The notes: generated from the letters alone by a model not told the origin. A DNA stretch of 64,000 bases from Planctomycetota bacterium (GCA_014193115.1 BJHQ01000003.1:314768-378767); one strand, 5' to 3'; counted from the first letter of the stretch, positions 17,329-25,955 are shown. A program made the numbers and translations.

Positions 17329-17900
17329 TCGCGTTGCTGCCCTCCAAGCTGGCCGGCGTCGGCTTGTTGCTGGCTGGCACGATCGCCTACGTGGCCGTGC
17401 AGCTCTGGCGAGGAAGGGACGCCATCGCCGTGCCCGCGGCGCCCTGGGATGGAATGGTGCCGGCGTGGCCGTGGCTGGCCTGGCCGTACCTGGCGCAGCT
17501 CGCGATCTTCGGCCTGCCCACCTGGTGGATCGACGAGCGCCAGCGCATGGCCCGGCATCTCGCGGGCTGGGTCGCCATCGTCGGCGTCTCGCTACTGGTC
17601 TTCATCCTCGTGCCGACGGCGGTGGTCCGTCCGCCCGCCGACGGCCCTGCGTGGCAGTTCATCCAAGGTTATGACACCACTGCCAACGCCTTCCCGTCCC
17701 TGCATGCCGCCTGCGCGGTGTACGCCGTGCTGCAGGCCCGGTTGCTGCGGAACTGGCCGGCGTGGGCCACTCCCGTGGCCTGGGCCTGGACGGCGCTCGT
17801 GTTTGTCGCCTGCCTGGGGCTGCGCCAGCACACGACCTGGGATCTTGCGGCAGGCGCCGCGCTGGCGGTCGCTGTCCACCGCTGGACGCTGCGCCCATGA
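17313..17900 (+). CDS. PAP2-superfamily membrane phosphatase/phosphotransferase (Aur1-like)
   Basis: 195 aa from a GTG inside the end of the GH3 gene (16-base overlap). Five or six transmembrane helices. PAP2 motifs are present: FPSLHAA (Ser and His of motif 2) and LRQHTTWDLAAG (Arg, His and Asp of motif 3). The preceding YDTTANAFPS resembles the Aur1/inositolphosphotransferase branch. These enzymes remove or exchange phosphate head groups on lipids at the membrane, using a phospho-histidine intermediate. It suggests that the pathway's substrate or product is a phospholipid-like molecule. Confidence 0.85.
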   Translation: MHARLIALLPSKLAGVGLLLAGTIAYVAVQLWRGRDAIAVPAAPWDGMVPAWPWLAWPYLAQLAIFGLPTWWIDERQRMARHLAGWVAIVGVSLLVFILVPTAVVRPPADGPAWQFIQGYDTTANAFPSLHAACAVYAVLQARLLRNWPAWATPVAWAWTALVFVACLGLRQHTTWDLAAGAALAVAVHRWTLRP

Positions 17901-18715
17901 TCGGCCTGCGCCGTGCTGCCGATGTGGAGTCGCTGCTGACCATCGCGGTCACGATAGGCGCACTTGCCGTCACTGCCGGCGGGCTGTGCCGGCATCCTGG
18001 TCTGTACGTCCTGTCAGTGCTCGGCTGCTACCGGTGCTGCGTCATCAACCACAACCACCAGCACCTGCCCATCATGGTCGGATCGGCTGCCAACCAGGTC
18101 TTGACCGTGCTGCTGTCGGCGGTCATCGGCCTGCCGGGTTCGGTGCTGATCCCGCTGCACAACCGCAACCACCACCAGGCCAACAACCGGCCTGACGATG
18201 CGATGTCGACTGCGCACCTGCGGCTGCGCCGCGCCTGGCTGCGCCTCTTCGCCTATCCGCTGGTGGCGGCGGTGCGCTGGGCGCCAAGACGTCGCGCTCT
18301 GCTGGCGCGCCTGGCGGTCGATGAGCCTTGGCTACATCGCCGCATCCGGGTCGAGCAGATCGCCATCCTCGTCGCCTTGCTCGCTGCCATCCTGGCTGGC
18401 GGCTGGCAGGGTGCCGTCGCCCTGCTGCTGCCGTGGACGCTGGCGCAGTATTGGGTGGTGAATGCCAACTATATTCAGCATCACGGCTGCGACAGCGACG
18501 ATCCCGATGCCTGCGTGCGCACCTTCACCGGCCGGCTGCTCAACTGGTTCACCATGAACGGCGGCTATCATCTGGTCCATCATCAGCGTCCCGAGATCCA
18601 CTGGCGCGATTTGGCGGCGATGCACGAGGCGCGGGTGCCGGCCGCCGCTCCGCATCAGGTTGAACCCTCGATGCCGGCCTGGTTATGGCGGCATCTGACT
18701 GGGCGGGCGCCGTGA
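17897..18715 (+). CDS. Membrane fatty-acid desaturase-like protein
   Basis: 272 aa, coupled by ATGA to the previous gene. Hydrophobic segments surround the three histidine clusters of the membrane diiron desaturase/hydroxylase superfamily: HNHQH (52-56), HNRNHH (88-93) and HLVHH (225-229), with an extra HH at 195-196. The superfamily includes fatty-acid desaturases, acetylenases, carotenoid ketolases and hydroxylases. The protein is short and lacks the N-terminal HDxxH spacing of classical acyl-CoA desaturases, so a hydroxylase role is equally possible. Confidence 0.85.
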   Translation: MIGLRRAADVESLLTIAVTIGALAVTAGGLCRHPGLYVLSVLGCYRCCVINHNHQHLPIMVGSAANQVLTVLLSAVIGLPGSVLIPLHNRNHHQANNRPDDAMSTAHLRLRRAWLRLFAYPLVAAVRWAPRRRALLARLAVDEPWLHRRIRVEQIAILVALLAAILAGGWQGAVALLLPWTLAQYWVVNANYIQHHGCDSDDPDACVRTFTGRLLNWFTMNGGYHLVHHQRPEIHWRDLAAMHEARVPAAAPHQVEPSMPAWLWRHLTGRAP

Positions 18716-19545
18716 TCGTCAAGCCGGCGGTGCCCGAGGACGTCCCGTGGCCGGCCCACACCGTGTGGTGGGAACGTTTCACGGCTGACGAGCGCCTGTC
18801 CTGGAACCTCCTCGCCGGCGTGGCGGTGAACGAACTGGAGGTGGTCGGCGAAATGGGCGTCATCCGCCACGGAATGCGTGGCGCCATGCTATCGACCGCG
18901 GCCAGCCGCGATCCGGCCCTGCGCACCACCCTGCGCCGCTTGCACGCGGACGAACAGCGTCATGCGCGGTGGTTCATGGCGTGGAACCGTCGCGCCTGTC
19001 CGTGGCTGCACCGCCCAGCAAGGCCCCTCGCCATGCTCGCTGCACCGGTCCCGCTGCGCGCTGCCGGGCGATTTCTGGCCGCCCTGCCCGGAGCGTGGAT
19101 CGGCGGTTTGTGGCTGGCCATGGCTCTGGAGGAATGGTCCTGCGCCTTCGCCGACCGCCTGGTGTCAGCGCCGATCGGATCCTTGGGCCCACGCGATCCC
19201 ACCTATCTCGCCCTGCACCTGGCGCACCGTCGCGAAGAGCTCGCCCACGTCGCCTTTGACGAAGATCTCCTCGCTGCCGCCCGCCGCGACGTGCCGCCGG
19301 CGCTGCGCCGGGTCATGCCCGTGGCGGTGCGTGTGGTGCTGGAGCAGGCGATGCGGCCGCGCCGCGCCGTGCCGGCAGCAACTGCCGCCTTCGCCGCACG
19401 CCATCCGCGCTGGGCTGGCGCGGCGGCGGCCATCGCCGCCGACTGCCGCCATGTAGCGGAAAGCCCTGCCTATTGGTCGTCACCAGGCGTTCGCACCAGC
19501 CATGAACGCCTCGAACTCGCCCTGCATCGGTGGTCGCATGGCTGA
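18712..19545 (+). CDS. Ferritin-like diiron oxygenase, AurF-like
   Basis: 277 aa from a GTG overlapping the upstream stop (GTGA). It is an all-alpha protein with the ligand pattern of a four-helix-bundle diiron site: Glu41/43/47 (VNELEVVGE), E81-x-x-H84 (ADEQRH), Glu140/141 (LEEW) and E176-x-x-H179 (REELAH), with an extra His172. This matches the E...ExxH...E...ExxH scheme of AurF-type N-oxygenases and related hydroxylases. It would use O2 to hydroxylate or N-oxidise the pathway intermediate. Assignment to AurF rather than another diiron family is an inference. Confidence 0.7.
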   Translation: MIVKPAVPEDVPWPAHTVWWERFTADERLSWNLLAGVAVNELEVVGEMGVIRHGMRGAMLSTAASRDPALRTTLRRLHADEQRHARWFMAWNRRACPWLHRPARPLAMLAAPVPLRAAGRFLAALPGAWIGGLWLAMALEEWSCAFADRLVSAPIGSLGPRDPTYLALHLAHRREELAHVAFDEDLLAAARRDVPPALRRVMPVAVRVVLEQAMRPRRAVPAATAAFAARHPRWAGAAAAIAADCRHVAESPAYWSSPGVRTSHERLELALHRWSHG

Positions 19546-20185
19546 ATCGCAGATCGTCCGCATCGACCCGAGCTTCGCCTTCCTGGCCTGGTGGCCGGTG
19601 GCCTGGCACGCAGCAGCGGTGGCACTCGCCTGGTGGCTGCCGCCGCCATGGGCCATGCCGGCCGCCCTTGCGTGGGTGCTGCTGCTGCCGCCGCTGCTGT
19701 GCCAGGCCACAGCGTGGCTGTGGCCTGCTTCTGGCGAAATGCCCGCATCAAGCGCGCCTGCCCGGCTGTGGTGGTGGCAGCAACAGTTGCAGGCCCCGTT
19801 CAATCGCATTCCGTTCATCGAGGAGATTTTCCGGCTGGTGCCGGGGCTCTATCAGGCCTGGCTGGCTCTGTGGGGCGGCCGTGCCCACCCATTCTGCTTT
19901 TTTGCCGCGGGCAGCGTGGTGACCGATCGGCAATCAGTGGCGGTCGGTCGCGGCGCGATCATCGGCGGGGGCGCCATCCTCGGCGGCCATGCGGTGCTGC
20001 GCCGCGATGGGCGATGGATCATCGCCGTTGGCACGGTGCGCATCGGGCAAACGGCCGTGGTCGGGGCGCGCTGCGTCCTCGGCCCTGGCAGTACGGTCGC
20101 CGCCGGCGAGGAACTTCCCGCCACCGTCCCGTTGCCGCCCTTCCAGCAGTGGGTTGACGGTCGGCGGCACAAGGAGGCGAATTGA
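19538..20185 (+). CDS. Membrane-associated protein with C-terminal hexapeptide (left-handed beta-helix) repeats
   Basis: 215 aa from the ATG at 19538, overlapping the previous stop; an ATG at 19502 would add 12 residues. One or two hydrophobic helices fill the N-terminal third (LAWWWPVAWHAAAVALAWWL region). The C-terminal third has hexapeptide-like repeats (VAVGRGAIIGGGAILGGHAV, then IGQTAVVGARCVLGPGSTV). Such beta-helices are found in acyl- and acetyltransferases and in carbonic-anhydrase-like proteins. The usual active-site His is uncertain here. Confidence 0.6.
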   Translation: MAESQIVRIDPSFAFLAWWPVAWHAAAVALAWWLPPPWAMPAALAWVLLLPPLLCQATAWLWPASGEMPASSAPARLWWWQQQLQAPFNRIPFIEEIFRLVPGLYQAWLALWGGRAHPFCFFAAGSVVTDRQSVAVGRGAIIGGGAILGGHAVLRRDGRWIIAVGTVRIGQTAVVGARCVLGPGSTVAAGEELPATVPLPPFQQWVDGRRHKEAN

Positions 20186-21237
20186 TCCCCGGTCATCTGC
20201 CGGCGCCTCCCGGCGCGCTCAACCTCGCCCTGCTGGCTGGCCATATCGCCGGGGTGGTCACCGCGGCCTGGCTGGCTGCCCATGCCGAGGCGTGGTGGCT
20301 GGTGGCACTGGCGGCAGCGTGGTTCGCCCTGTCGAATCATGCCGTCTTCATCCTGATGCACGAGGCGGTCCATGGCATCTTCCACCGCCGGCGGTGGATC
20401 AACGAATTGGCCGGAACCGTGGCGGCGCCGTGGTTCCCCCATGCCTTCAGCCTGCAGCGCGCCTTCCACCTCAGCCATCACCGCAACAACCGGACCGACG
20501 CCGAATTCTTCGACGGCATGGCTCCGCACGATCACCGCCTGATGAAATACTGGCAATGGTACGGCATCCTGGTTGGCGAATATTGGCTGCGTGTACCGGT
20601 CTGCTGCCTGCTTTGGCTTCTTGCACCGTGGGTACTGCGCCGCGCCATGCTGCGCGATCCAGGTCTGCAGCGCATCCGCTCGTTCGGTGGCCACGACATG
20701 CTGTGGAGCATCGAACGGGTGCCGGTCCTGCGCAGCCGCCTGGAATGCTTGCTGATGGTGGTCGTGCAGTTCGGGCTGTTCGTCATCCTCGATCTGACCT
20801 GGTGGTCGTGGCTGCTCTGCTACGCCGCGTTCGCCGTGCATTGGGGGTCGTTGCAATACGCCTCGCATGCCTGGAGCGAACGCTCGGTACGTGACGGCGC
20901 CTGGGATCTGCGCACCTGGGCGCCGCTACGCTTGTGGCTGCTCAACTATCCGCTGCATCTCGCTCATCACCGGCAACCGTTGGCCCCATGGATCGCTCTA
21001 CCCGGACTGGTCGACCAGACGCGGCAACGGCCGGGATGGCTGCGGCAATGGTTATCGATGTGGCGCGGACCACGCCCGACCTGGGGCGCATCACCGGCGC
21101 CGGAGCGGACCGGCAGTGAATGGCTGGCGCCGGTCAGCGGCGACACGCCGGTCAGCGGCGACACGCCGGTCAGCGACGACACGCCGGTCAGCGGCGACAC
21201 GCCGGTCAGCGGCGACGCCACACCATCCGGGAGATGA
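20182..21237 (+). CDS. Membrane fatty-acid desaturase/hydroxylase with repeat-extended C-terminus
   Basis: 351 aa from a TTG overlapping the previous stop (TTGA). Four or more transmembrane helices and three histidine boxes: HEAVH (60-64), HLSHHRNN (96-103) and HLAHH near 265. The layout is closer to standard acyl-lipid desaturases and beta-carotene hydroxylases than the first desaturase in this operon. The last about 30 residues are five copies of PVSGDT encoded by an 18-bp tandem repeat and are unlikely to matter for catalysis. It is the last gene of the operon and converges on, and overlaps by 32 bases, the NTF2-like gene on the other strand. Confidence 0.87.
   Translation: MIPGHLPAPPGALNLALLAGHIAGVVTAAWLAAHAEAWWLVALAAAWFALSNHAVFILMHEAVHGIFHRRRWINELAGTVAAPWFPHAFSLQRAFHLSHHRNNRTDAEFFDGMAPHDHRLMKYWQWYGILVGEYWLRVPVCCLLWLLAPWVLRRAMLRDPGLQRIRSFGGHDMLWSIERVPVLRSRLECLLMVVVQFGLFVILDLTWWSWLLCYAAFAVHWGSLQYASHAWSERSVRDGAWDLRTWAPLRLWLLNYPLHLAHHRQPLAPWIALPGLVDQTRQRPGWLRQWLSMWRGPRPTWGASPAPERTGSEWLAPVSGDTPVSGDTPVSDDTPVSGDTPVSGDATPSGR
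21129..21218. repeat. 18-bp tandem repeat, five copies, in-frame
   Basis: Five units of GCCGGTCAGCGGCGACAC (21129-21146, 21147-21164, 21165-21182, 21183-21200, 21201-21218; one unit has a base change and the last differs at its end). It lies at the 3' end of the desaturase gene and encodes PVSGDT repeats. It also reaches the end of the convergent NTF2-like gene. Confidence 0.85.
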
Positions 21238-21814
21238 GCAGGCCGGCGATCAGCCCAGAGAGCGCCGCGCCGATGCCGATGGCCCAACACCAGGCCTTCC
21301 ATGCAGCATCGCGCATGGCGAGATGGGCGTTGTCGAGAACGTTGATGCCGGCATGGAAGGCGGCGATCCGCCAGTGGCCGTCGCGGCGCACGACCACAGC
21401 CGTCCATCGGCAAGGCATGATGCCGCTGCGGCCGTCGACCAGGGTATAGCGATCATCACTGCGTCCGGTCGCCCAGGCGACGTCGGGGCCGATGAAAACG
21501 GCACCGCCAGGATCAACGACCGGCGCGAACTCGACCTTGGCTAGGCCGGTGGCAGGGGCGAACCAGCGGGCGAAGGTTTCGGCAACCGCAGGGGCCGACC
21601 CGGCCACCGAAGCGTCGATGAAAGTGAGGCGGCTGGTGCCATCGAGCAGGCGCGCCAGGTCATCGACCGACCGGCTGTTGAGGGCTCCGACTGCGCGCGA
21701 CATCAGTTCCCTTAGCTCGGCGTGGTCGCCGGCGCGGGCATCAGGCGTAGCTTCGGCGGCATGGAGCGCCGCGGTGAGGATGAGCAGAGCGGAACCACGC
21801 ATGTCGCCATGCAT
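21206..21814 (-). CDS. Secreted/membrane-anchored NTF2-like (SnoaL/DUF4440-type) protein
   Basis: About 202 aa. It starts at the ATG at 21814 (or 21802), followed by a signal-like stretch ending near ALHAAEA. The mature region looks like a cone-shaped NTF2/SnoaL fold: helices with ELMSRAVGALNSRSVDDLARLL, then beta-strands with WTAVVVRRDGHWRIAAFHAG, typical of DUF4440-like proteins. A C-terminal transmembrane helix (AIGIGAALSGLIAGLLIS) ends in the basic tail RMVWRRR. It is convergent with the lipid operon. Ligand or catalytic role unknown. Confidence 0.65.
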   Translation of the reverse strand: MHGDMRGSALLILTAALHAAEATPDARAGDHAELRELMSRAVGALNSRSVDDLARLLDGTSRLTFIDASVAGSAPAVAETFARWFAPATGLAKVEFAPVVDPGGAVFIGPDVAWATGRSDDRYTLVDGRSGIMPCRWTAVVVRRDGHWRIAAFHAGINVLDNAHLAMRDAAWKAWCWAIGIGAALSGLIAGLLISRMVWRRR

Positions 21815-22012
21815 ACGCCCTCGCGAGCGATCGCCCAGAGGGGCCGGCCCCTCCCCGCTCCCAGCCGTCCGCTGGCTGGTCGCCGCGAGCCCACCGATGA
21901 AATGAAGCATGTTCTTCAGCCGTGCCAAACCCAAAGGACGAATCCGCATGGTGCCTGTCTTTTTCACACTTTTTCTTCGCACCACTTGCCTTCTCCACGA
22001 TTGACCTCCGCC

Positions 22013-22855
22013 ATGGCCGGGCATGCTCGAAACATGCTCATCATTATCCACATCATCCCCCTTGCGGTGTTTCTCGTTTCACTCTGGCTCTTCATAACCG
22101 GCATTTCGACCGCCTCCTATTTCAGCATCGTATATTTCCTGGGTGGCGGCCTGGGGATGGTCATTTCTTCGGTATTCCTTGGCATCTTCGCCATAGCGTT
22201 GTGGCGGGCACTGAGGAACGGTCCACCCGGAAGCCCCGCGAGTGCGTCTGACCCGCAGACGGCAATCGAGCAGATGGCTGGATGGCTTGAGAGTCCCCTG
22301 GAACTGGGTTATCGCCCCAAGGACATCTCTGTGCGGTCAAGCCATCGCATCATGTTCCCAGGCAGCGACAAGAAGACCGAAATATTCGTCGTCGAATTCA
22401 CGCAGACTGATGGTGAGGTCTGCCGGGGTCTGTGCGGGCCGATGGCTTGGTCCTATTTCGACAAAGAGCCTAATCGCCTGAGCGACTTTGATCTCGCCGT
22501 GGCTTTCTCCGGTCACATTGCCCTCATGCGAGCGAATCAGCAGGGAGTGTTTCAGCAAATTGAACCTAGCCGGGTGAGTAATATCAAGGAGTACATTGCC
22601 TTGATCGAAAGAGCAGGACTCGAACAGGTCGAGATGAAGGGCGTTCTCATGTTCGGCAAAGTCCTCGTCTGTGAATTCTCAGCAATGCAGCAAGTCGATG
22701 GCGGGCATCAGCCGGTTACCGGTGTGACTGATGGAGGTCGTATTTTCGTAGAACCGCGGTCGACATCCATATTCCAGGTACCGACCATCGACCGATTCAT
22801 GGGTCTGTTAGCAAACGGTATGCTGGCTGAACACGGCAAGCTGACCAGAGGTTGA
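22013..22855 (+). CDS. Membrane protein of unknown function, first gene of a lower-GC island
   Basis: 280 aa from the ATG at 22013 (or 22034). Two transmembrane helices: LIIIHIIPLAVFLVSLWLFI and FSIVYFLGGGLGMVISSVFL. A soluble region of about 200 residues follows, with no known motif (ISVRSSHRIMFPGSDKKTE, IFVVEFTQTDGEVCRGLCG). Codon use is less GC-biased than in neighbouring genes. The next small reading frame begins eight bases after its stop, so it is the first gene of a compact three-gene unit. Confidence 0.65.
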   Translation: MAGHARNMLIIIHIIPLAVFLVSLWLFITGISTASYFSIVYFLGGGLGMVISSVFLGIFAIALWRALRNGPPGSPASASDPQTAIEQMAGWLESPLELGYRPKDISVRSSHRIMFPGSDKKTEIFVVEFTQTDGEVCRGLCGPMAWSYFDKEPNRLSDFDLAVAFSGHIALMRANQQGVFQQIEPSRVSNIKEYIALIERAGLEQVEMKGVLMFGKVLVCEFSAMQQVDGGHQPVTGVTDGGRIFVEPRSTSIFQVPTIDRFMGLLANGMLAEHGKLTRG

Positions 22856-22863
22856 TTGAATCA

Positions 22864-23025
22864 ATGGATCCGGCCCCGCCGTGGATCGATTCCTTGCTCA
22901 GTCCGCGGCAATTGCTGGGGATTTCACGTAAGGCTGTAGAACAGGCATGGACCGATCTGTATGAGGCGAATGTTATATCCCCCACCTCCGAGGACTTATG
23001 GAAAAAATACCAAGGAATACCATGA
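22864..23025 (+). CDS. 53-aa small protein between the two larger island genes
   Basis: The frame runs from the ATG at 22864 to the TGA at 23023-23025 and encodes a 53-residue protein beginning MDPAPPWIDSLLSPRQ and ending KKYQGIP. It has helix-friendly segments (RKAVEQAWTDLYEANV). It starts eight bases after the preceding stop and ends inside the next gene; its stop forms an ATGA with an internal ATG of that gene at 23022. The position suggests translational coupling, but the protein could also be a decayed fragment. No relatives can be named. Confidence 0.45.
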   Translation: MDPAPPWIDSLLSPRQLLGISRKAVEQAWTDLYEANVISPTSEDLWKKYQGIP

Positions 23026-24533
23026 TTTGCGGCACTCCCTACCCATATTGCAAAAATCCGCCCGGTATTATACCGTGGGATCAGGAAACTGCATTAACGG
23101 AATTAGTTAGGTATTGGGAACTTTATAAGCCATTCGAGATGGCGAAAGAGGCACAGCCGGTGCCGCTCGTCTGGCCATCCGACCCTGGACGAATCATTGA
23201 TCAGGTTATTGATGGCGCTGATATTGCTTTCATTGGGGAGGCTGACAGGTATTTCGGGCAGCTTAGAAAAGCGGGAGGGCGATATCTTTTTGATAGCGGT
23301 TTTGGACAAGGCATTGAGGATGAATCTGATTATGTTCAAAGGAGATTTGAGGATGCATGCGAAAAATGGCTTTCTACCCGTCATTATGAAAAATTTCTGT
23401 CGCATCAGCCATATTATGATGATGCGGCATGTGAGAGCAGTGCAGTTAGATGGTTCGGTCGTATTATTATTCCTGAGAGAATGTACCACGGTGTTCGTGA
23501 TCACGTCTTTTCGCAACTTCTTGAGGTATTCCGCAATGGCTTCATGCCATTGTTGTATCGCGGTAAGTATCCACAGGGTTTTTGGTATGTATGGTGTCCA
23601 TCTTTTTATCCGCAACATGGCAAGATTCCCAAATCGTGCCAGCCGACTCCGCAACAACGCGCCGCAGGATTGGGAAAATCTCGCTCAAAATTGGTCCCCG
23701 TTGCAAAGTACGATCCTCCGCCAGTAGCTACTGATTCGTGGCAGGGACTATTTGGAAATGGCGCACTCATTGATCGTGTAAGAAAGCGATTTTCCATCTG
23801 GGCACAGACAGAGGCATGTAACAAAGTATTGGAAGAGGTTGTCTCACAAGTGAAATCTGCACGCATGGATGGTGATATTTTAGAAATTGTTTTTTGCTCA
23901 CATGCTATGAGTAAGCCTAAGCTGATTCAGTCTGAGTCAAATTCACATATTCTTCATTCAGCAATAAATGATAAAATTGAACTTTTAAAAACATTATTAG
24001 GCAGGGATTTGTCTTCTGCCGAATTGGATGGATTAGAAGAAGATGCTACTCCTCGTGCGTCGGAAGGTGATCATCAGGCGATTACGGAGGAAGAAGGTCC
24101 GATCCTGCGTTTATATCCGCCGTACGCAGGAAAACTTCCCAAGATGCCACGATCGCTAGCAGCGGCGATGCGCCTGCACAATGGCGGTGAGTTGGTGAAT
24201 ACCAGCCGCTGTGTCTGGCATGCCATGAAAGATGGCCGTTTCGATACGATCATTGAGCGCAGGTGGGAACACGACGAAGATGATCCCGACAACCCTTTCC
24301 CGAAGGTGCCGCTGCTGGGTATCGAAGATGGCTCCGCCGCCTGGGCCTTGAATCCAAGAACGTCCTTCGCCGAGGGCGAATGGTGTGCGCAAGCCATCGA
24401 TGCCGAAACTGGTTTGACCGAACCTTTTCCGTGGGGATTGAGTGGTGTCTGGCTGCGCCTACTTCGTTACCGCGTGTGTCCTGAGCATGACCAAACCGGT
24501 CTCTATCGTCCACCAGAAACCAACGAGGGATGA
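22998..24533 (+). CDS. Unknown 511-aa protein, possible SMI1/KNR4-like C-terminus
   Basis: 511 aa from the ATG at 22998, which has GAGGA five bases upstream; an ATG at 23022 is an alternative. The DNA is markedly AT-richer than the rest of the window, especially 23000-24060, suggesting recent acquisition. The N-terminal 340 residues match nothing I recognise (IIPWDQETALTELVRYWELY, then WFGRIIIPERMYHGV). Around residues 375-400, LPKMPRSLAAAMRLHNGGEL resembles the LPxxYxxFLxxxNGG motif of SMI1/KNR4-type proteins, many of which are immunity proteins for polymorphic toxins. That link is weak and is given only as a lead. Confidence 0.6.
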   Translation: MEKIPRNTMICGTPYPYCKNPPGIIPWDQETALTELVRYWELYKPFEMAKEAQPVPLVWPSDPGRIIDQVIDGADIAFIGEADRYFGQLRKAGGRYLFDSGFGQGIEDESDYVQRRFEDACEKWLSTRHYEKFLSHQPYYDDAACESSAVRWFGRIIIPERMYHGVRDHVFSQLLEVFRNGFMPLLYRGKYPQGFWYVWCPSFYPQHGKIPKSCQPTPQQRAAGLGKSRSKLVPVAKYDPPPVATDSWQGLFGNGALIDRVRKRFSIWAQTEACNKVLEEVVSQVKSARMDGDILEIVFCSHAMSKPKLIQSESNSHILHSAINDKIELLKTLLGRDLSSAELDGLEEDATPRASEGDHQAITEEEGPILRLYPPYAGKLPKMPRSLAAAMRLHNGGELVNTSRCVWHAMKDGRFDTIIERRWEHDEDDPDNPFPKVPLLGIEDGSAAWALNPRTSFAEGEWCAQAIDAETGLTEPFPWGLSGVWLRLLRYRVCPEHDQTGLYRPPETNEG

Positions 24534-24736
24534 ACCTATGCGCATTCACCGATAACCATGAAAACACACAGAAAAATCAGCAAAAAACGACCCGCATACG
24601 GACTGCTGATCCCGGCATCTTGTTGCCGCCATAACCACTGCCGGTCGCGGCCCCGTAACTAGAGTGAAGCATAATGCCTGTCCTGTAATATTTCTTGGCG
24701 AGCGACACAGGCTGTCATGATTCAGCGAAACAGTCT

Positions 24737-25783
24737 TCACCCATCATGAGCAACCGGCGCGATGGAGCGCCAGCGCCACCAAGCCAACAGCCCAACCACC
24801 GCGCCGCCCAGGTGCGCCAAACCAGAAACGTAGCCGAAGCCGGCGGTCTGCTGAAGCCCCAGCCAGAGCTGGGCGATGATCCACAGCATGAACCACGACC
24901 AGGCCGGCAGGCGCAGCCACACTGTGCCAAAATTCCAGGCCATGCCAATCTGGGCACGCGGGAAGGCGCAAACGTAGAATGCCATCAACCCGCTGATGCC
25001 ACCGCTGGCGCCGACGCAGGGCAGGTCGCCCCGAGGATCGAAGAGCGCATGGAGGAAGTCTCCTCCCAACGTCGCCGCTCCAAGCAGCAGGAGGAAGCGG
25101 AGTGGGCCGAGACGATCCTCAACATTGTCACCGGTCAGCCAGAAGATCCAGAGATTGCCGAGCAAATGCACCAAGCCGGCATGGATGAAGAAAGCGGTGA
25201 TGCAGGTGAGCCCGCCGTAGCGCCAGGGTTGGGACGGCACGAACCCCCACGCACCGATCACGTGCGGGTTGGTGAGTGCAGCGATACCGGCGGTCAGCAG
25301 CAACACGGTGAGGATCGCGGTGGTCCATGGGGTACGGACCGGCGCCATCGCACCGACCTCCACCGGCAGGCCGATGGCGCCTGCGCCCCATTTCAGCGCA
25401 TCATCCGGACCATCGCCGATGGGCTCGCCTTCCTGATGCCGTTGGGCGAGGGCGCGTCCGGGCGCAATACCTGCATCAGGTTGTGGCGGCGGGAGGAAGG
25501 TTCGCGCTGCTCCCCACAACGATCTGCAGGGCCGGCAGACTTCGACCGTCGTTCCAGCGATAGGGACCAATCCCATCGCGTTTCGACAGGCGGGACAGGC
25601 CGAGCCCGGCTCGACCCGATCGCTGAATGCCGTCGCCCAGGCGGCATCAGCCAGCACGCCATGGCCGATGCGCCGAAGCACGGTCAAGGTCACGAGCCGA
25701 CAACGACACGCCTGGCATTCCCAGGCGGAGCCGTCCCACGCCAGATGGATGCGGCAAATCGGACACCAGGGCATGCTGGCCAT
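24737..25783 (-). CDS. Rhomboid-family intramembrane serine protease with N-terminal zinc ribbons
   Basis: 348 aa from the ATG at 25783; ATGs at 25774 and 25810 are alternatives. Residues 1-90 carry two CxxC pairs (CPIC...CQAC, then CPAC...CRPC) that look like zinc ribbons. From about 150, six transmembrane helices form a rhomboid core: HLLGNLWIFW, the catalytic Ser in GASGGISG, and the catalytic His in HLGGAVVG. Rhomboids cleave transmembrane substrates inside the membrane. The cytoplasmic zinc ribbons may recruit a substrate or sense a condition. It is convergent with the island genes. Confidence 0.85.
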   Translation of the reverse strand: MASMPWCPICRIHLAWDGSAWECQACRCRLVTLTVLRRIGHGVLADAAWATAFSDRVEPGSACPACRNAMGLVPIAGTTVEVCRPCRSLWGAARTFLPPPQPDAGIAPGRALAQRHQEGEPIGDGPDDALKWGAGAIGLPVEVGAMAPVRTPWTTAILTVLLLTAGIAALTNPHVIGAWGFVPSQPWRYGGLTCITAFFIHAGLVHLLGNLWIFWLTGDNVEDRLGPLRFLLLLGAATLGGDFLHALFDPRGDLPCVGASGGISGLMAFYVCAFPRAQIGMAWNFGTVWLRLPAWSWFMLWIIAQLWLGLQQTAGFGYVSGLAHLGGAVVGLLAWWRWRSIAPVAHDG

Positions 25784-25955
25784 CCTGTCGCAGCCAGCCA
25801 AAGCTGCCACGAGCGGGACTGTCCTCCTCAGCGGACGTTTTCCTGCGTCAGCCGAATCGCACCGTGTCTGTGGTTCGTGACCAAGCCGGAAGCGGCATCA
25901 GCTTACAATGCCGTCTCGTCATCGGAATGAACAACGTGGACGACTGTGGAATAGG

